DNA of 37,315 bases from Bacteroidia bacterium (GTDB taxonomy: Bacteria; Bacteroidota; Bacteroidia; B-17B0; Aurantibacillaceae). Numbering within the stretch: position 1 is the first letter of the stretch; the number at the start of each line of letters is the position of its first letter. Positions 17,115 through 25,848 of this stretch are shown in pieces. The notes under the pieces were generated by a model. It saw only the letters and a program-made list of their open reading frames with translations, had not been told where the DNA came from and ran no database searches. Position numbers and translations under genes: made by a program. The stretch lies in the NCBI GenBank assembly GCA_026414605.1, contig JAOAIP010000020.1:1-37315 (forward strand), read 5' to 3'.

Positions 17115-18058
17115 TCTGTTAATGTTGATTGTACTTGTATGTCAGAGTTTTGAGAAACAGTTTTAATAAAAATATCATTCATTGATAGTTCTTCTTCTTT
17201 TACATAAACAATTTCACAAACGGGCAATACTTGTTGTAGTATTTGATTGATACTTGCATTTTGTAAAAGTTTGATACGCACTATCCATTCGTTATGAACT
17301 TCCTTAAAATCAATTAACTCGGCAGATGCCCACAATGCGTGTGTAAATGCTTGTAAATTTCCCTTAAAACAAATTTGATAGATATTGGATTTAAATTGCT
17401 TTTTAATGTTGTACACACTGCCTTTTAGTACTACTTTGGATTGATGAATTAAAGCAATATCATCACAAAGTTCTTCAACGCTATTCATATTATGCGTAGA
17501 TAAGATAATTGTTTTTCCTTCGTTTCTAAAATTCAAAATTTCTTTTTTGATAATTTCTGCATTAATAGGATCAAATCCACTGAATGGTTCATCTAATATC
17601 ATCAATTTGGGTTGATGTAAAATGGTAGCAATGAATTGGATTTTCTGTTGCATCCCTTTACTCAAGTCCTCAATGTTTTTGTTTTTCCATTGATCTATTT
17701 GCAAATGCTTTAACCACCATTCAATTTTTTGTATAGCAGAATAGCGATCTAATCCTTTAAGTTGAGCCAAATACAACAATTGATCAAAAACCTTTACTTT
17801 TTTGTATAATCCCCTTTCTTCGGGCAAATAACCAATGTCTTTAATCATTTCTTCTTGCCATTCTTTACCTTGAAATAATACTTTTCCTTCATCAGGCGAT
17901 ATGATTTGAGTAATAATTCTAATAAGCGTAGTTTTGCCTGCACCATTAGGACCCAATAATCCAAATATCGTTCCTTCATTTACATCAATAGATACCTTAT
18001 CCAGTGCTCTATGCTTGTAGTATTGTTTGCTCACTTCTATTACTTCCAAAAATTTCAT
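17111..18058 (-). CDS. ABC transporter ATP-binding protein, NatA-like
   Basis: A 315-residue ABC ATPase with Walker A GPNGAGKT (36-43), a YLPEERGLY Q-loop region, the signature LSKGMQQK (132-139), Walker B LMILDEP (152-158) and the H-loop His189 in STHNM. About 95 further residues form a DUF4162-type C-terminal domain, as in sodium/drug/lipid exporters of the NatA kind. No separate permease of the usual type follows; the next gene (overlapping by 4 bases) is a ten-helix protein without an ABC permease signature, so the partner is uncertain. Confidence 0.9.
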   Translation of the reverse strand: MKFLEVIEVSKQYYKHRALDKVSIDVNEGTIFGLLGPNGAGKTTLIRIITQIISPDEGKVLFQGKEWQEEMIKDIGYLPEERGLYKKVKVFDQLLYLAQLKGLDRYSAIQKIEWWLKHLQIDQWKNKNIEDLSKGMQQKIQFIATILHQPKLMILDEPFSGFDPINAEIIKKEILNFRNEGKTIILSTHNMNSVEELCDDIALIHQSKVVLKGSVYNIKKQFKSNIYQICFKGNLQAFTHALWASAELIDFKEVHNEWIVRIKLLQNASINQILQQVLPVCEIVYVKEEELSMNDIFIKTVSQNSDIQVQSTLTE

Positions 18059-18106
18059 AATGTAGTTTTAAAGTTTTCTCTTTCAGGTTGAAATTTTTAC
18101 AGGGCT

Positions 18107-18232
18107 TTTTTAAATCACCCCCATCCCTTCTCTTTTTCACAAAGAGAAGGGCGATGCGGATAGTTTTTTTTACTATTGTTCCCCCTCTCCAATTCAATTA
18201 GAAAGGGTGAATTAAAAGGGGGTGAGTAAAAA
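18107..18232. repeat. Structured intergenic repeat with nested hairpins
   Basis: TCACCCCC (18115-18122) and GGGGGTGA (18218-18225) are inverted ends. Inside are a perfect 11-bp hairpin, CCCTTCTCTTT / AAAGAGAAGGG with loop TTCAC (18125-18151), and a second stem AATTCA / TGAATT (18191-18213). It lies between ruvX and the ABC ATPase gene and is non-coding. It resembles repeats scattered between genes in Bacteroidota; a terminator function for ruvX is possible. Confidence 0.6.
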
Positions 18233-18257
18233 TCCATTTTCAACCAATGAATAATCC

Positions 18258-18671
18258 TCATCTTTTCATATCTAAATAATTCTGCAATAATATCGTAGCA
18301 GATATTAAATCGGTATTTGATTTTTTTTGTCTATCTGATTTTTTTGTGCCTGCTAAAATTAAGGTTTGTTGTGCCATTTTAGAAGTCAATCTTTCGTCCA
18401 GTTTTTTAATAGCAATATTCGGAAATTTTTTCTTTAATTCATCTATGAATTTATCAACTAACAATGTAGTACTTGTTTTTTCTCCTTTCATATTTATTGG
18501 ATATCCTACGACAATGGCATCTATTTCTTTTTCTTTGATTATTTTTTCTAATTCTTGTATTATTTCATTTGGGGAATATACATTATAAGCATTGGCAATA
18601 ATTTTAAGCGGATCACTAATTGCTACGCCACATCTTTTTAATCCATAATCTATTGCTAATATCCTTCCCAT
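18258..18671 (-). CDS. ruvX: Putative pre-16S rRNA processing nuclease / Holliday-junction resolvase fold
   Basis: YqgF/RuvX family, RNase H-like fold, normally needed for maturation of the 16S rRNA 5' end. The 137-residue protein has the catalytic Asp8 in AIDYGLKRCGVAIS, the second-strand VVGYPINMKG, the acidic LDERLTS (91-97) and the C-terminal Asp121 in NTDLISATILLQ. Family length is about 140 residues, so it is complete. It stands on its own between two repeat elements. Confidence 0.92.
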   Translation of the reverse strand: MGRILAIDYGLKRCGVAISDPLKIIANAYNVYSPNEIIQELEKIIKEKEIDAIVVGYPINMKGEKTSTTLLVDKFIDELKKKFPNIAIKKLDERLTSKMAQQTLILAGTKKSDRQKKSNTDLISATILLQNYLDMKR

Positions 18672-18747
18672 AAATTTGTTATCGATTTTATTTATCTCTT
18701 CGTTTCTTTTTAAGTTATATTTTATTGCAAAAAAGACAAAGTTCTTT

Positions 18748-18800
18748 CGCAGGGCTTTTGTCCTGTGCTATTTTATTAATATCTTGTTCTAAAGGGACAC
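18748..18800. repeat. CAGGGC-TTTT hairpin repeat, copy 1
   Basis: Contains GCAGGGCTTTTGTCCTGTGC followed by an AT spacer and TTGTTC plus a GGGAC end. A diverged copy lies at 20575-20630 in the same orientation. Each begins with a short hairpin. Non-coding, in the ruvX upstream region. Confidence 0.45.
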
Positions 18801-18825
18801 ATTGCTTTCTACTAATCACAAATAA

Positions 18826-19845
18826 TTATTTTTTCTCCATTAAATATCTTTTGGAAACTTCGTAAATATACGATTTTATTGGTATAAATGAGAAAGATGG
18901 TAATGTGGACTTTATCAATTGATTGTTGTAGTGATTTTGCATAACTGCACCTTGTACTGTGGCTTTGGTAAAATTAGGTTCATATTTAGGACTCAACAAT
19001 CCCCAAAATGCTTCTAAATAACGAGCAAGTTGTAACATTGAATAAGTGGCTTTATACTTTGGAATGGGCTTACCCAATGACAAATGCAGTTCTTCTAATA
19101 TCTCTTTAAAACTATAATTATTTTCTATTAAAATAAATCGTTGTGAAAAAATGTTTTTTTGCATCAACTGAATCATTGCATTTACAACATCTTCTACGGC
19201 TACATAGCCCGTTATTCCTGTGGTATAAAAGGGAATACCTTTACTTGCTTTTTTAACCAACATTCCCCATCCATTGTTCCAATTGCCAGCACCTACTATA
19301 ATTCCTGGATTGACTATAACTGCTTTCATTCCTTCTTCAATACCTCTCCACACTTCGCATTCTCCAAGATATTTTGACAAAGCATAAGCATATTCATATT
19401 TTCCTGGTTGCCAAAAAGTTTTTTCAGTGATATTATCGTGTTCAAATTGATTCAACAAAGCCGCAATAGAACTAACATAGCAAAATTTTATATCTGTATC
19501 AATGCAAGCATTAACCAATTCTGCTGTAATGCCTGCATTTGTTTTCACTAATTCAGATTTTCGCTTATCATTAAAAGATACTAAACCTGCACAATGATAA
19601 ATTTCTTTTATCTGATATTTTTCAAGTAATTCTGCTACTTCCATTGGATTAAAAAAATCTACTTCTACCCATTCAATAGAATTCATCTGATGTTCGGGAT
19701 GATCAAAATAATACGAAAGTATTCTTTTAATTACATTTAAATCGGATGTAGAACGTTTTGTTGCTACAACATTATTTCCTTGTTGTAATAACTTTGCAAT
19801 TAAATGTCCGCCTAATAATCCTGTAGCCCCTGTTACTAAAATCAT
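18826..19845 (-). CDS. NAD-dependent epimerase/dehydratase (extended SDR)
   Basis: A 339-residue extended short-chain dehydrogenase/reductase. The Rossmann glycine motif GATGLLGGH (6-14) binds NAD(P), the HCAGLVSF segment (84-91) follows strand 4, Ser125/Ser126 lie in CYVSSIAAL, and the catalytic YxxxK is Tyr154-Lys158 (YALSK). It most likely acts on nucleotide sugars, dihydroflavonol-type or other carbonyl substrates; the substrate is not predictable. It is followed, on the same strand upstream, by the PAP2-like gene with a gap of about 10 bases, which suggests co-transcription. Confidence 0.88.
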   Translation of the reverse strand: MILVTGATGLLGGHLIAKLLQQGNNVVATKRSTSDLNVIKRILSYYFDHPEHQMNSIEWVEVDFFNPMEVAELLEKYQIKEIYHCAGLVSFNDKRKSELVKTNAGITAELVNACIDTDIKFCYVSSIAALLNQFEHDNITEKTFWQPGKYEYAYALSKYLGECEVWRGIEEGMKAVIVNPGIIVGAGNWNNGWGMLVKKASKGIPFYTTGITGYVAVEDVVNAMIQLMQKNIFSQRFILIENNYSFKEILEELHLSLGKPIPKYKATYSMLQLARYLEAFWGLLSPKYEPNFTKATVQGAVMQNHYNNQLIKSTLPSFSFIPIKSYIYEVSKRYLMEKK

Positions 19846-19854
19846 AGTATTTCA

Positions 19855-20538
19855 TTAAAAATTCAACCAATCTATATTTTGATAGGATGTTGCAAATATA
19901 ACCACACATACAAATAATCCTAATGCCCAACCACTTAATAATTCTTCAAATGCGTGGGCTTTAATCAACATTCTTCCTAACATTACAAAGCCACTTAATA
20001 GTATTGAAAATTCAACTTCTGTCATCAAATCAACTTTGTACAACATACTAAGCATCATAAAAAAACCTGTCATTGCACCCATTCCTGCTGCGTGCAAACT
20101 TATCTTAAAATCATTATTGGTAAATAAAATGATTGCAAATAATAATGCGGACATTACACCTACAAGTACAATAGATGGCTTGAAAAATGGATGCCAATAC
20201 ATACCCCGAAACATATAAAACAAAGAGAAATTATACACTGCTAATAATAAAAAGAAATATCTCCTATCTCTTATAGTATCCAAAAAAAGCGTGCGAACAA
20301 CCCGAAATATCCTTGCAAAAAATAACATTAGTATAGGAATAATAACCACTAACAGTCCATATAAAATAATCCATTTGATTTTTAATTCATTAGGTACTAA
20401 TTCAAGATATACAAATCCTGTATGGCTTGGTAAATACATATACCAAATCATTAAATACAATGGTAAAAACAAAGGATGTAGCAAGATATTCCCGTAAAAC
20501 AAAGTTTCTGAAAATATCTTAAATAAAATTTTTTTCAT
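19855..20538 (-). CDS. PAP2-like integral membrane protein, degenerate active site
   Basis: The ATG at 20538 (sequence KKILFKIFSETLFYGNILL) is preferred over a GTG at 20577. The product, 227 residues, has about six helices. The pattern LHAAGMGAMTGFF and KAHAFEELLSGWALG occupies the places where PAP2 phosphatases have PSGH and SRxxxxxHxxxD, but the catalytic Ser/Arg/Asp are largely missing. It may therefore be a non-catalytic or lipid-binding relative, as seen in several Bacteroidota genomes. It likely shares an mRNA with the adjacent epimerase gene. Family placement is tentative. Confidence 0.6.
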   Translation of the reverse strand: MKKILFKIFSETLFYGNILLHPLFLPLYLMIWYMYLPSHTGFVYLELVPNELKIKWIILYGLLVVIIPILMLFFARIFRVVRTLFLDTIRDRRYFFLLLAVYNFSLFYMFRGMYWHPFFKPSIVLVGVMSALLFAIILFTNNDFKISLHAAGMGAMTGFFMMLSMLYKVDLMTEVEFSILLSGFVMLGRMLIKAHAFEELLSGWALGLFVCVVIFATSYQNIDWLNF

Positions 20539-20574
20539 TTCAATCTTATATGAGTTTAAATTAATTTTTTTAAA

Positions 20575-20630
20575 CACAGGGTTTTGCCTTGTGTTGTTCT
20601 ATTTTTGTTCCTTCAGGGCTACTGTGGGAC
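20575..20630. repeat. CAGGG-TTTT hairpin repeat, copy 2
   Basis: ACACAGGG-TTTTG-CCTTGTGT forms an 8-bp hairpin (one G-U), followed by TTGTTC and CTTCAGGGCTACTG. The order of blocks matches the element at 18748-18800. It sits between gpsA and the PAP2-like gene. Confidence 0.45.
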
Positions 20631-20706
20631 TATTGATGTATTTTTGTTTTATTTTTTTAAGTTGGCTATAGGCAAATGTAATGTGCTTTAACCATTAATA
20701 AAAAAT

Positions 20707-21696
20707 CTATCTCAATTGATAAGTTAATTGCTTTATTACTTTTGCTGGTGATGAGTGCGGTTGTCCAAATACAATTTTGTATACGGCTTCTACAATTGGC
20801 ATATTCACTTGGTATTTCTGATTTATTTGATGAATACATTGTAGAGCATAATATCCTTCGGCTACCATATTCATTTCCAGTTGGGCTTGTTTGACAGAAT
20901 ACCCTTTACCAAGCATTACGCCAAAAGTTCTATTGCGACTAAATTGTGAGTATGCAGTTACCAACAAATCACCTAAATAAGCAGAGTCATTAATATCTCT
21001 TTGAATGGGATGTACAGCATCTATAAATTTTCGTATTTCTTGAATAGCATTGCTTATGAGCACGGCTTGAAAGTTATCTCCATAATTTAATCCGTGGCAA
21101 ATTCCTGCAGCAATAGCCATTATATTTTTTAATACTGCGGCATATTCAGTGCCAAAGATATCATCACTGGTAGTAATGCGAATGTATTCGCATCTTAAAA
21201 ATTGCCGAAATGTAGTACACAATCCTTCGTTTGGTGAAGCCACGGTTAAATACGAAAGTCGTTCTAATGCCACTTCTTCTGCGTGACAAGGACCTGTAAT
21301 GACGGCGATGCGATTAAAATCTACATTAAATACTTTTTGTAGATATTCTCCAACAATGAGATTGTATTCGGGGACAATACCTTTAATAGCAGATACAACA
21401 TATTTGTTAGAAAAATCAAATGTCTTAATCAATGAATGTAAAAATGCCGATGGATAAGCCAGTAAAATATATTGGCAATGTTTTTGTAAATCTTGTAAAT
21501 CAGAGGTGAGATGAATTTTGTTCAAGTCCAATTGAACATCGGTCAAATATCTCGGATTATGTTGATGTATTTTAATAAACTCAATATCTTCTTGTTTAGG
21601 CCAATGCCAATAAACGGAAACATTATTTGTGTTTAATATCTTCACAAGAGCCGTAGCCCAACTACCATAACCAATTATTCCAACTTTTTCTGTCAT
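20707..21696 (-). CDS. gpsA: NAD(P)-dependent glycerol-3-phosphate dehydrogenase
   Basis: Reduces dihydroxyacetone phosphate to sn-glycerol 3-phosphate for phospholipid synthesis. From the ATG at 21696 (a TTG 12 bases upstream opens a longer frame but is less likely) the 329-residue protein has the NAD motif GIIGYGSWATAL (6-17), then LLAYPSAFL, the SAIKGI strand, TGPCHAEEVA and the LKNIMAIAAGICHGL helix containing the catalytic lysine. Standard GpsA. The start codon lies close behind an AATTTGC stretch resembling a -7 element, so the mRNA leader would be very short. It marks the left border of the accessory island. Confidence 0.94.
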   Translation of the reverse strand: MTEKVGIIGYGSWATALVKILNTNNVSVYWHWPKQEDIEFIKIHQHNPRYLTDVQLDLNKIHLTSDLQDLQKHCQYILLAYPSAFLHSLIKTFDFSNKYVVSAIKGIVPEYNLIVGEYLQKVFNVDFNRIAVITGPCHAEEVALERLSYLTVASPNEGLCTTFRQFLRCEYIRITTSDDIFGTEYAAVLKNIMAIAAGICHGLNYGDNFQAVLISNAIQEIRKFIDAVHPIQRDINDSAYLGDLLVTAYSQFSRNRTFGVMLGKGYSVKQAQLEMNMVAEGYYALQCIHQINQKYQVNMPIVEAVYKIVFGQPHSSPAKVIKQLTYQLR

Positions 21697-21820
21697 ATAG
21701 GCCTGCAAATTAAAGCAAAAAAAGGGATAAAAGTAAATGATAGTTTTAAATTAAGTAGATGGATTTTTTAGCATTAGGATATTAAATTAATTTTTTATTT
21801 AATTGAGTAAATTTTTTTAA

Positions 21821-21856
21821 AACGACATACTTTGTCGCTGAAGTAGCGTATATTTG
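21821..21856 (+). promoter_or_regulatory. Operator-promoter module 1 (CGACA-N5-TGTCG, N9, TATATTTG)
   Basis: AACGACA (21821-21827), 5-nt spacer, TGTCGCT (21833-21839; one base off perfect symmetry), then exactly 9 nt, then the -7 element TATATTTG (21849-21856). It faces the secreted-protein gene at 21950. The inverted repeat covers the place of the -33 promoter element, where a bound regulator would control access. Confidence 0.75.
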
Positions 21857-21949
21857 TAGTTAGAAAACTTTATCACTCTTGCCTAAAATGTTCTTTGAAA
21901 TTACATGAAAAATATCAATTTAATAGATTAACTTTTAAAACAAAAAACT

Positions 21950-22990
21950 ATGAAAACTTTGAATAAAATAATAGTAGCATTATTTTTAGCTACTTCAAGT
22001 ATCTTCTCTCAAAATAAAGAAGAGAATTTTGATTTGATCAAAAGAGTGAATGAAGAGATAGATAAATTGCAAGAAGAGTTAGGAGTTAAAGACTTATTAT
22101 TCTTTAGTTTTAAATACTCTAAACCTAAAGATACTAATAATGTTTATTATCAGGATTTAAAAAAGAAATTCAGTTACCAATTCACGGATAAGTTTTATAA
22201 TGATTTAGTAAAATTCTATAAGAGAGATAGGTATTTTAAACTAGGAGATATAACTGAGTATAATTACACGTGTTTCTTTCAGTTGTTCGATGACGAAAAG
22301 TATTACTATAGTTATTATGAAAAACATAAGAATGATAGAGATTATCTTTATGACATATGTGAAATGTCTAATTTGAATAAGCTATTTAAATTCGAAAAGA
22401 TAACTAACTTAGACCAATTGAAAGTAGGAGATAAAATATTAAGTTTATGGAAATACTCCGATGATTCTTTACCTTCTTATCTTAACAAATATCCTGTTTA
22501 TATTTATGGAAACTCTCAGATTATAAAATCATTCTATCGTTTTGATGAAGAGAAGTACTATAATAGAGGTTATCTGACTAGACTTGAGTATAATTTTAGA
22601 AGTGATCATGTATATTATATTTACAAAATAGTAGAACTAAATGAAAGGTATTCAGTATATTTCGTAACCTCTTCTAGATGGAATGAGTCAATTAAGTATA
22701 GACTATATTTTAAATACTTTATTTACGATAAAGAGTTAAATTACGTTTCTGATATTAGATATCAAAAAATAAATCCTAAAGACACCTTAGGTTTTGTTAG
22801 TTTGAATTTCCACTTGAAGTGTTACGGTATAGAATTATACAAGGTTAGTTATACAGGAGATTATATCCCTAATGAAATATCGTATAATAAGGATATAGAA
22901 AACAAAAAGAATGAAGAGAAATCGGTAGTTAAAAAGCAGAAAACAAATAAAAATAATTTAAAAGTAAATATTAATAAATTTAAAAATTAA
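21950..22990 (+). CDS. Secreted/periplasmic hypothetical protein
   Basis: A 346-residue protein with a signal peptide (KTLNKIIVALFLATSSIFS, cleavage near residue 20). I do not recognise the mature part: it is Tyr/Lys/Asp-rich, mixed alpha/beta in appearance, with a Lys/Asn-rich, probably disordered tail of about 40 residues (from DIENKKNEEKS on). The base and codon usage is strongly AT-biased, like the other island genes. Its promoter is operator-promoter module 1, about 87 bases of leader ahead of the ATG. It is followed, on the same strand, by the DUF262-type gene, which has its own -7 element. Confidence 0.7.
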   Translation: MKTLNKIIVALFLATSSIFSQNKEENFDLIKRVNEEIDKLQEELGVKDLLFFSFKYSKPKDTNNVYYQDLKKKFSYQFTDKFYNDLVKFYKRDRYFKLGDITEYNYTCFFQLFDDEKYYYSYYEKHKNDRDYLYDICEMSNLNKLFKFEKITNLDQLKVGDKILSLWKYSDDSLPSYLNKYPVYIYGNSQIIKSFYRFDEEKYYNRGYLTRLEYNFRSDHVYYIYKIVELNERYSVYFVTSSRWNESIKYRLYFKYFIYDKELNYVSDIRYQKINPKDTLGFVSLNFHLKCYGIELYKVSYTGDYIPNEISYNKDIENKKNEEKSVVKKQKTNKNNLKVNINKFKN

Positions 22991-23004
22991 TTTGGACAAT
23001 AGTG

Positions 23005-23035
23005 TTGTAAAATACTAAAAGGTTAAGTATTTTTG
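23005..23035 (+). promoter_or_regulatory. Bacteroidota-type promoter of the DUF262 gene
   Basis: TTG (23005-23007), 20 nt, then TATTTTTG (23028-23035), matching TAnnTTTG. The ATG follows 16 bases later. There is no CGACA/TGTCG repeat here. Confidence 0.55.
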
Positions 23036-23051
23036 CTCAAAAAAAATAATT

Positions 23052-23483
23052 ATGATTAATAATATTAAAAAAATTGAAGATTTATTTAAAAGGGAAAGTG
23101 TTTCAAAAATTGTCGTTCCACCATATCAAAGAGCGTATTCTTGGGAAGAAAAACAATTAATGGAGTTTATAAATGATATAAAAGAATATGCCCAAAAAGA
23201 CAAGAATTATTATTTAGGACATTTCATTTTTGAAGAAAATAAAAACAATGTATTAGAAGTAATTGATGGACAACAAAGGATAACCACAATTATACTTTTT
23301 TTGATAATATGTAAACATAAATTAAATACAAATGAGTTTGACTTGTATATTAATAAATTTGAAACTGTTAATTATGATCAAGAAAATTTTAATATAATTA
23401 AAGAGCAAATTTTTAAATTAAACTCGAATGAAGAAATAAAGAATTTTTTAGAGAAAAAAATTAATGAAATTAAAAAAAAATGA
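23052..23483 (+). CDS. DUF262 domain protein, N-terminal part (frame-broken)
   Basis: The 143-residue frame carries the DUF262 hallmarks: the motif PPYQRAYSWEEKQL (23-36), LGHFIF (55-60) and the nucleotide/ParB-like IDGQQRITTI (71-80). It ends at a TGA (23481) right behind a run of nine A (23472-23480). The +1 frame that opens there (ATG at 23464) continues the same protein to the DUF1524 end. With one A fewer the two frames fuse into one protein of about 620 residues, the usual size of DUF262-DUF1524 (GmrS/GmrD-like) proteins. Such proteins include type IV modification-dependent restriction enzymes and other phage-defence factors; that role here is inference. Confidence 0.8.
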   Translation: MINNIKKIEDLFKRESVSKIVVPPYQRAYSWEEKQLMEFINDIKEYAQKDKNYYLGHFIFEENKNNVLEVIDGQQRITTIILFLIICKHKLNTNEFDLYINKFETVNYDQENFNIIKEQIFKLNSNEEIKNFLEKKINEIKKK

Positions 23484-24912
23484 CAATACAACTTTGTCTT
23501 TTAAAAGAATAATTAATGCTTTAAATTATTTTTATAAAGAAATTAATGAACTTAATAATGAAGATGTAGGAAAGTTAATTAAGGTAATCTTTTCAGCTAA
23601 TATTTCAGTTTATATATCTCAAGATAAATCATTTTCTAATCAAGTATTCGAATTTCAAAATACAAGAGGAGTAAAACTTTCATTATTGGAAAAAGTTAAA
23701 TCAAAATTAATGAAAGAGGTTTATCTTAATTGTGATCTTGATAAAACAGAACAATTCATTGATAAAATCCAAAATAATTTTGCTGAAATTTTTAAACACG
23801 AAGAATTAATCAAATCTAAGTCATTTAGAGGAGAATTAAGTTTAGATCATATTTTGAGATTGCATTTAAGGGTTATTGATGATGGATCTAAGATAAATGG
23901 CAATAATAATGATAAAAGCAAATTTTATAGTCCAAGTATAAGTGATAATATTGAACAATCTGTTTTAGAATACATATCTAAAAGATTAGAAAGTTTTAAG
24001 GATAACAAAGATAAAAAAATTGCATACGTTGATAATTTATCAACTAAATTTAAAGAATCAGTATGTTTCTTTTGTGAGGAACTTGTAAATATTGATAAGG
24101 AAAACCCATTAATTGGCGATTGTTTAATTTTAGAAAGGGACATAAGCATTGAATTTTATATTTTACTCTATCATTTAAATAAAAAGGATTTATTAAAGAA
24201 TAGAGAGTTGGTAGAAAAATGGGAAAGATTACTTTATACGAGAGATTTCCACGATAGATATTATAGAGTTTGGTATAGAGATGATTTTCAAGAATTATAT
24301 TTAAAAATTTGTTCAAATAAAGATGTAATTGGTTGTTTAAATGATTATGTCCAAAATGGGTTCAGACCAGATTTAATGGATAATAATAATTTACAGGAAA
24401 CTGTGAAAAAATTTGTTGATGATAAAAAGGAAGATATTTTAAAAAATGCATATAATTTATGGTTTTCAAATAAGTTAATTTACTTATTATACAAATATGA
24501 AATAGATAATAGTGGTAATAAAGAAGAAGTTAGAAACCAATTAAGAGAAGTAATTAAATCTGGATATTCTCGAGAACATATACTACCGCAAGTAGGATGG
24601 GAAAAATTTATTGAAGAAACTATTAAAGATAAAAATCAAATAGAAAAGATTAAAAATAGTGTAAAGGACGTAATAAATGGTATAGGGAATTTATTAATTG
24701 TTACAAAAAATTTAAATTCAGAGAACGGGAACAAACATCCATCTAAAAAAACATATCCTCCCGAATGGGGAATTTCTTACAAGAATCATAATGATAACCA
24801 AAGTGAGTGGAATAATCCTGAAAATTGGGAAAGGATAATAGAGGAAAGAGGTAAAAAAATATTTGAATATTTAAGAGAAAATCTCTTGAGAGATCTCAAT
24901 CTAAAGAATTAG
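23464..24912 (+). CDS. DUF262/DUF1524 protein, C-terminal part (frame-broken)
   Basis: 482 residues in the +1 frame relative to the N-terminal part. It holds the helical middle of DUF262 proteins (QVFEFQNTRGVKLSLLEKVK is the typical post-DGQQR segment) and the DUF1524 HNH-like end: SREHILPQ (Glu371-His372) plus INGIGNLLIVTKNLNSENGN and the HPSKK lysines. The ATG at 23464 lies within the end of the upstream frame and is probably not a true start. Loss of one A from the A9 tract would restore the full protein. It is convergent with the WYL regulator gene, stop to stop 5 bases apart. Confidence 0.8.
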   Translation: MKLKKNDNTTLSFKRIINALNYFYKEINELNNEDVGKLIKVIFSANISVYISQDKSFSNQVFEFQNTRGVKLSLLEKVKSKLMKEVYLNCDLDKTEQFIDKIQNNFAEIFKHEELIKSKSFRGELSLDHILRLHLRVIDDGSKINGNNNDKSKFYSPSISDNIEQSVLEYISKRLESFKDNKDKKIAYVDNLSTKFKESVCFFCEELVNIDKENPLIGDCLILERDISIEFYILLYHLNKKDLLKNRELVEKWERLLYTRDFHDRYYRVWYRDDFQELYLKICSNKDVIGCLNDYVQNGFRPDLMDNNNLQETVKKFVDDKKEDILKNAYNLWFSNKLIYLLYKYEIDNSGNKEEVRNQLREVIKSGYSREHILPQVGWEKFIEETIKDKNQIEKIKNSVKDVINGIGNLLIVTKNLNSENGNKHPSKKTYPPEWGISYKNHNDNQSEWNNPENWERIIEERGKKIFEYLRENLLRDLNLKN

Positions 24913-24917
24913 TTTTT

Positions 24918-25832
24918 TTAATTACCATAATACCCCAAAGTACATTTTAAAATATCCTTTATCTCTTCCGCTAATTTCTTTGGTTTTAATACATAAGCAT
25001 TATCCCCATAAGAAAGTATTTGCATTATTAATTCGTATGTAATGCATACTTTTAATTTTACTCTTACCCAATTGGGTTTATCTGTTTTTTCTATTATTTG
25101 TGATGGATGTAGGGGGAAAGTTCTCAAATACTCTGCTTGTGTTTTTGCCATTTCCAATTCTATATTGAAGGGCTTATCGTCAGAGTTTACGGTAACGCCA
25201 TATACATTTTCAAAATGTTTTCGTAAATCAAAATCTTTGGGATAATTAAATTTAGAACGTGTTACTTCTAATGTAGTCATTCTCTCCAAAGCAAAGTGTT
25301 TAATTTTCTTTGAGTCCGTTTCAATGCCGATTAAATACCAACGTTGGTGAAACTCTTTTAATCCTAATGGTTGAACAAAACGGGCTTTTGTTTTATCTTC
25401 CCAAAGATTGTAGTAATTAAAAGTTACAATTTTTCTCAATCGTATGGCTTCTAGCAAATCGTAAAGGTGATGCATCCCTTGAATGGGCGATTTGTCAAAG
25501 TCAATATATTTTCCGTACAACTCATATTTGTTTTGGATATACATAAAGTCCAACAACTGTAATATCTTTTCGCTTGATTTGTCAAATGTTGTTATTTCTT
25601 CATCATCTTCAACAATTTTGTATTTTTGAATGTACTTATCGTATTTAATGGTAATTTTGTAAATATCTTCTATTTCCTTAATATCTCTTTGAAATGTACG
25701 AATGGTAAATGAAAAATCAGAATCGCTTAAATAATTTTCAAGATAGTTTTTTAAGGATTCAAAATCCATTGGTGTTGATTGCAATTTACGAATAATTAAA
25801 TGATGTCTTTTAATGATGGATACATACGACAT
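24918..25832 (-). CDS. WYL-domain transcriptional regulator
   Basis: A 304-residue regulator of the HTH-WYL-WCX class. A winged-helix DNA-binding part lies at about 8-75 (it contains FTIRTFQRDIKEIEDIY, a typical recognition helix), a linker helix follows, then the WYL domain (about 125-190) with TFNYYN, FVQPLGLKEF and the naming residues Trp165-Tyr166-Leu167, and a WCX-type C-terminal domain (about 215-300). Relatives such as BrxR and CapW are dimeric repressors that sit in defence islands and bind inverted repeats. Its own promoter carries a perfect AACGACA-N5-TGTCGTT repeat, so autoregulation is likely. The same repeat marks two other promoters of the island. Confidence 0.9.
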   Translation of the reverse strand: MSYVSIIKRHHLIIRKLQSTPMDFESLKNYLENYLSDSDFSFTIRTFQRDIKEIEDIYKITIKYDKYIQKYKIVEDDEEITTFDKSSEKILQLLDFMYIQNKYELYGKYIDFDKSPIQGMHHLYDLLEAIRLRKIVTFNYYNLWEDKTKARFVQPLGLKEFHQRWYLIGIETDSKKIKHFALERMTTLEVTRSKFNYPKDFDLRKHFENVYGVTVNSDDKPFNIELEMAKTQAEYLRTFPLHPSQIIEKTDKPNWVRVKLKVCITYELIMQILSYGDNAYVLKPKKLAEEIKDILKCTLGYYGN

Positions 25833-25848
25833 AGCAATAATTTTTTTG

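Noticed and set aside
24050-24316. 88-residue frame antisense to the DUF262 gene
   Set aside because: Lies wholly inside a well-supported gene on the other strand; translation has no family features.
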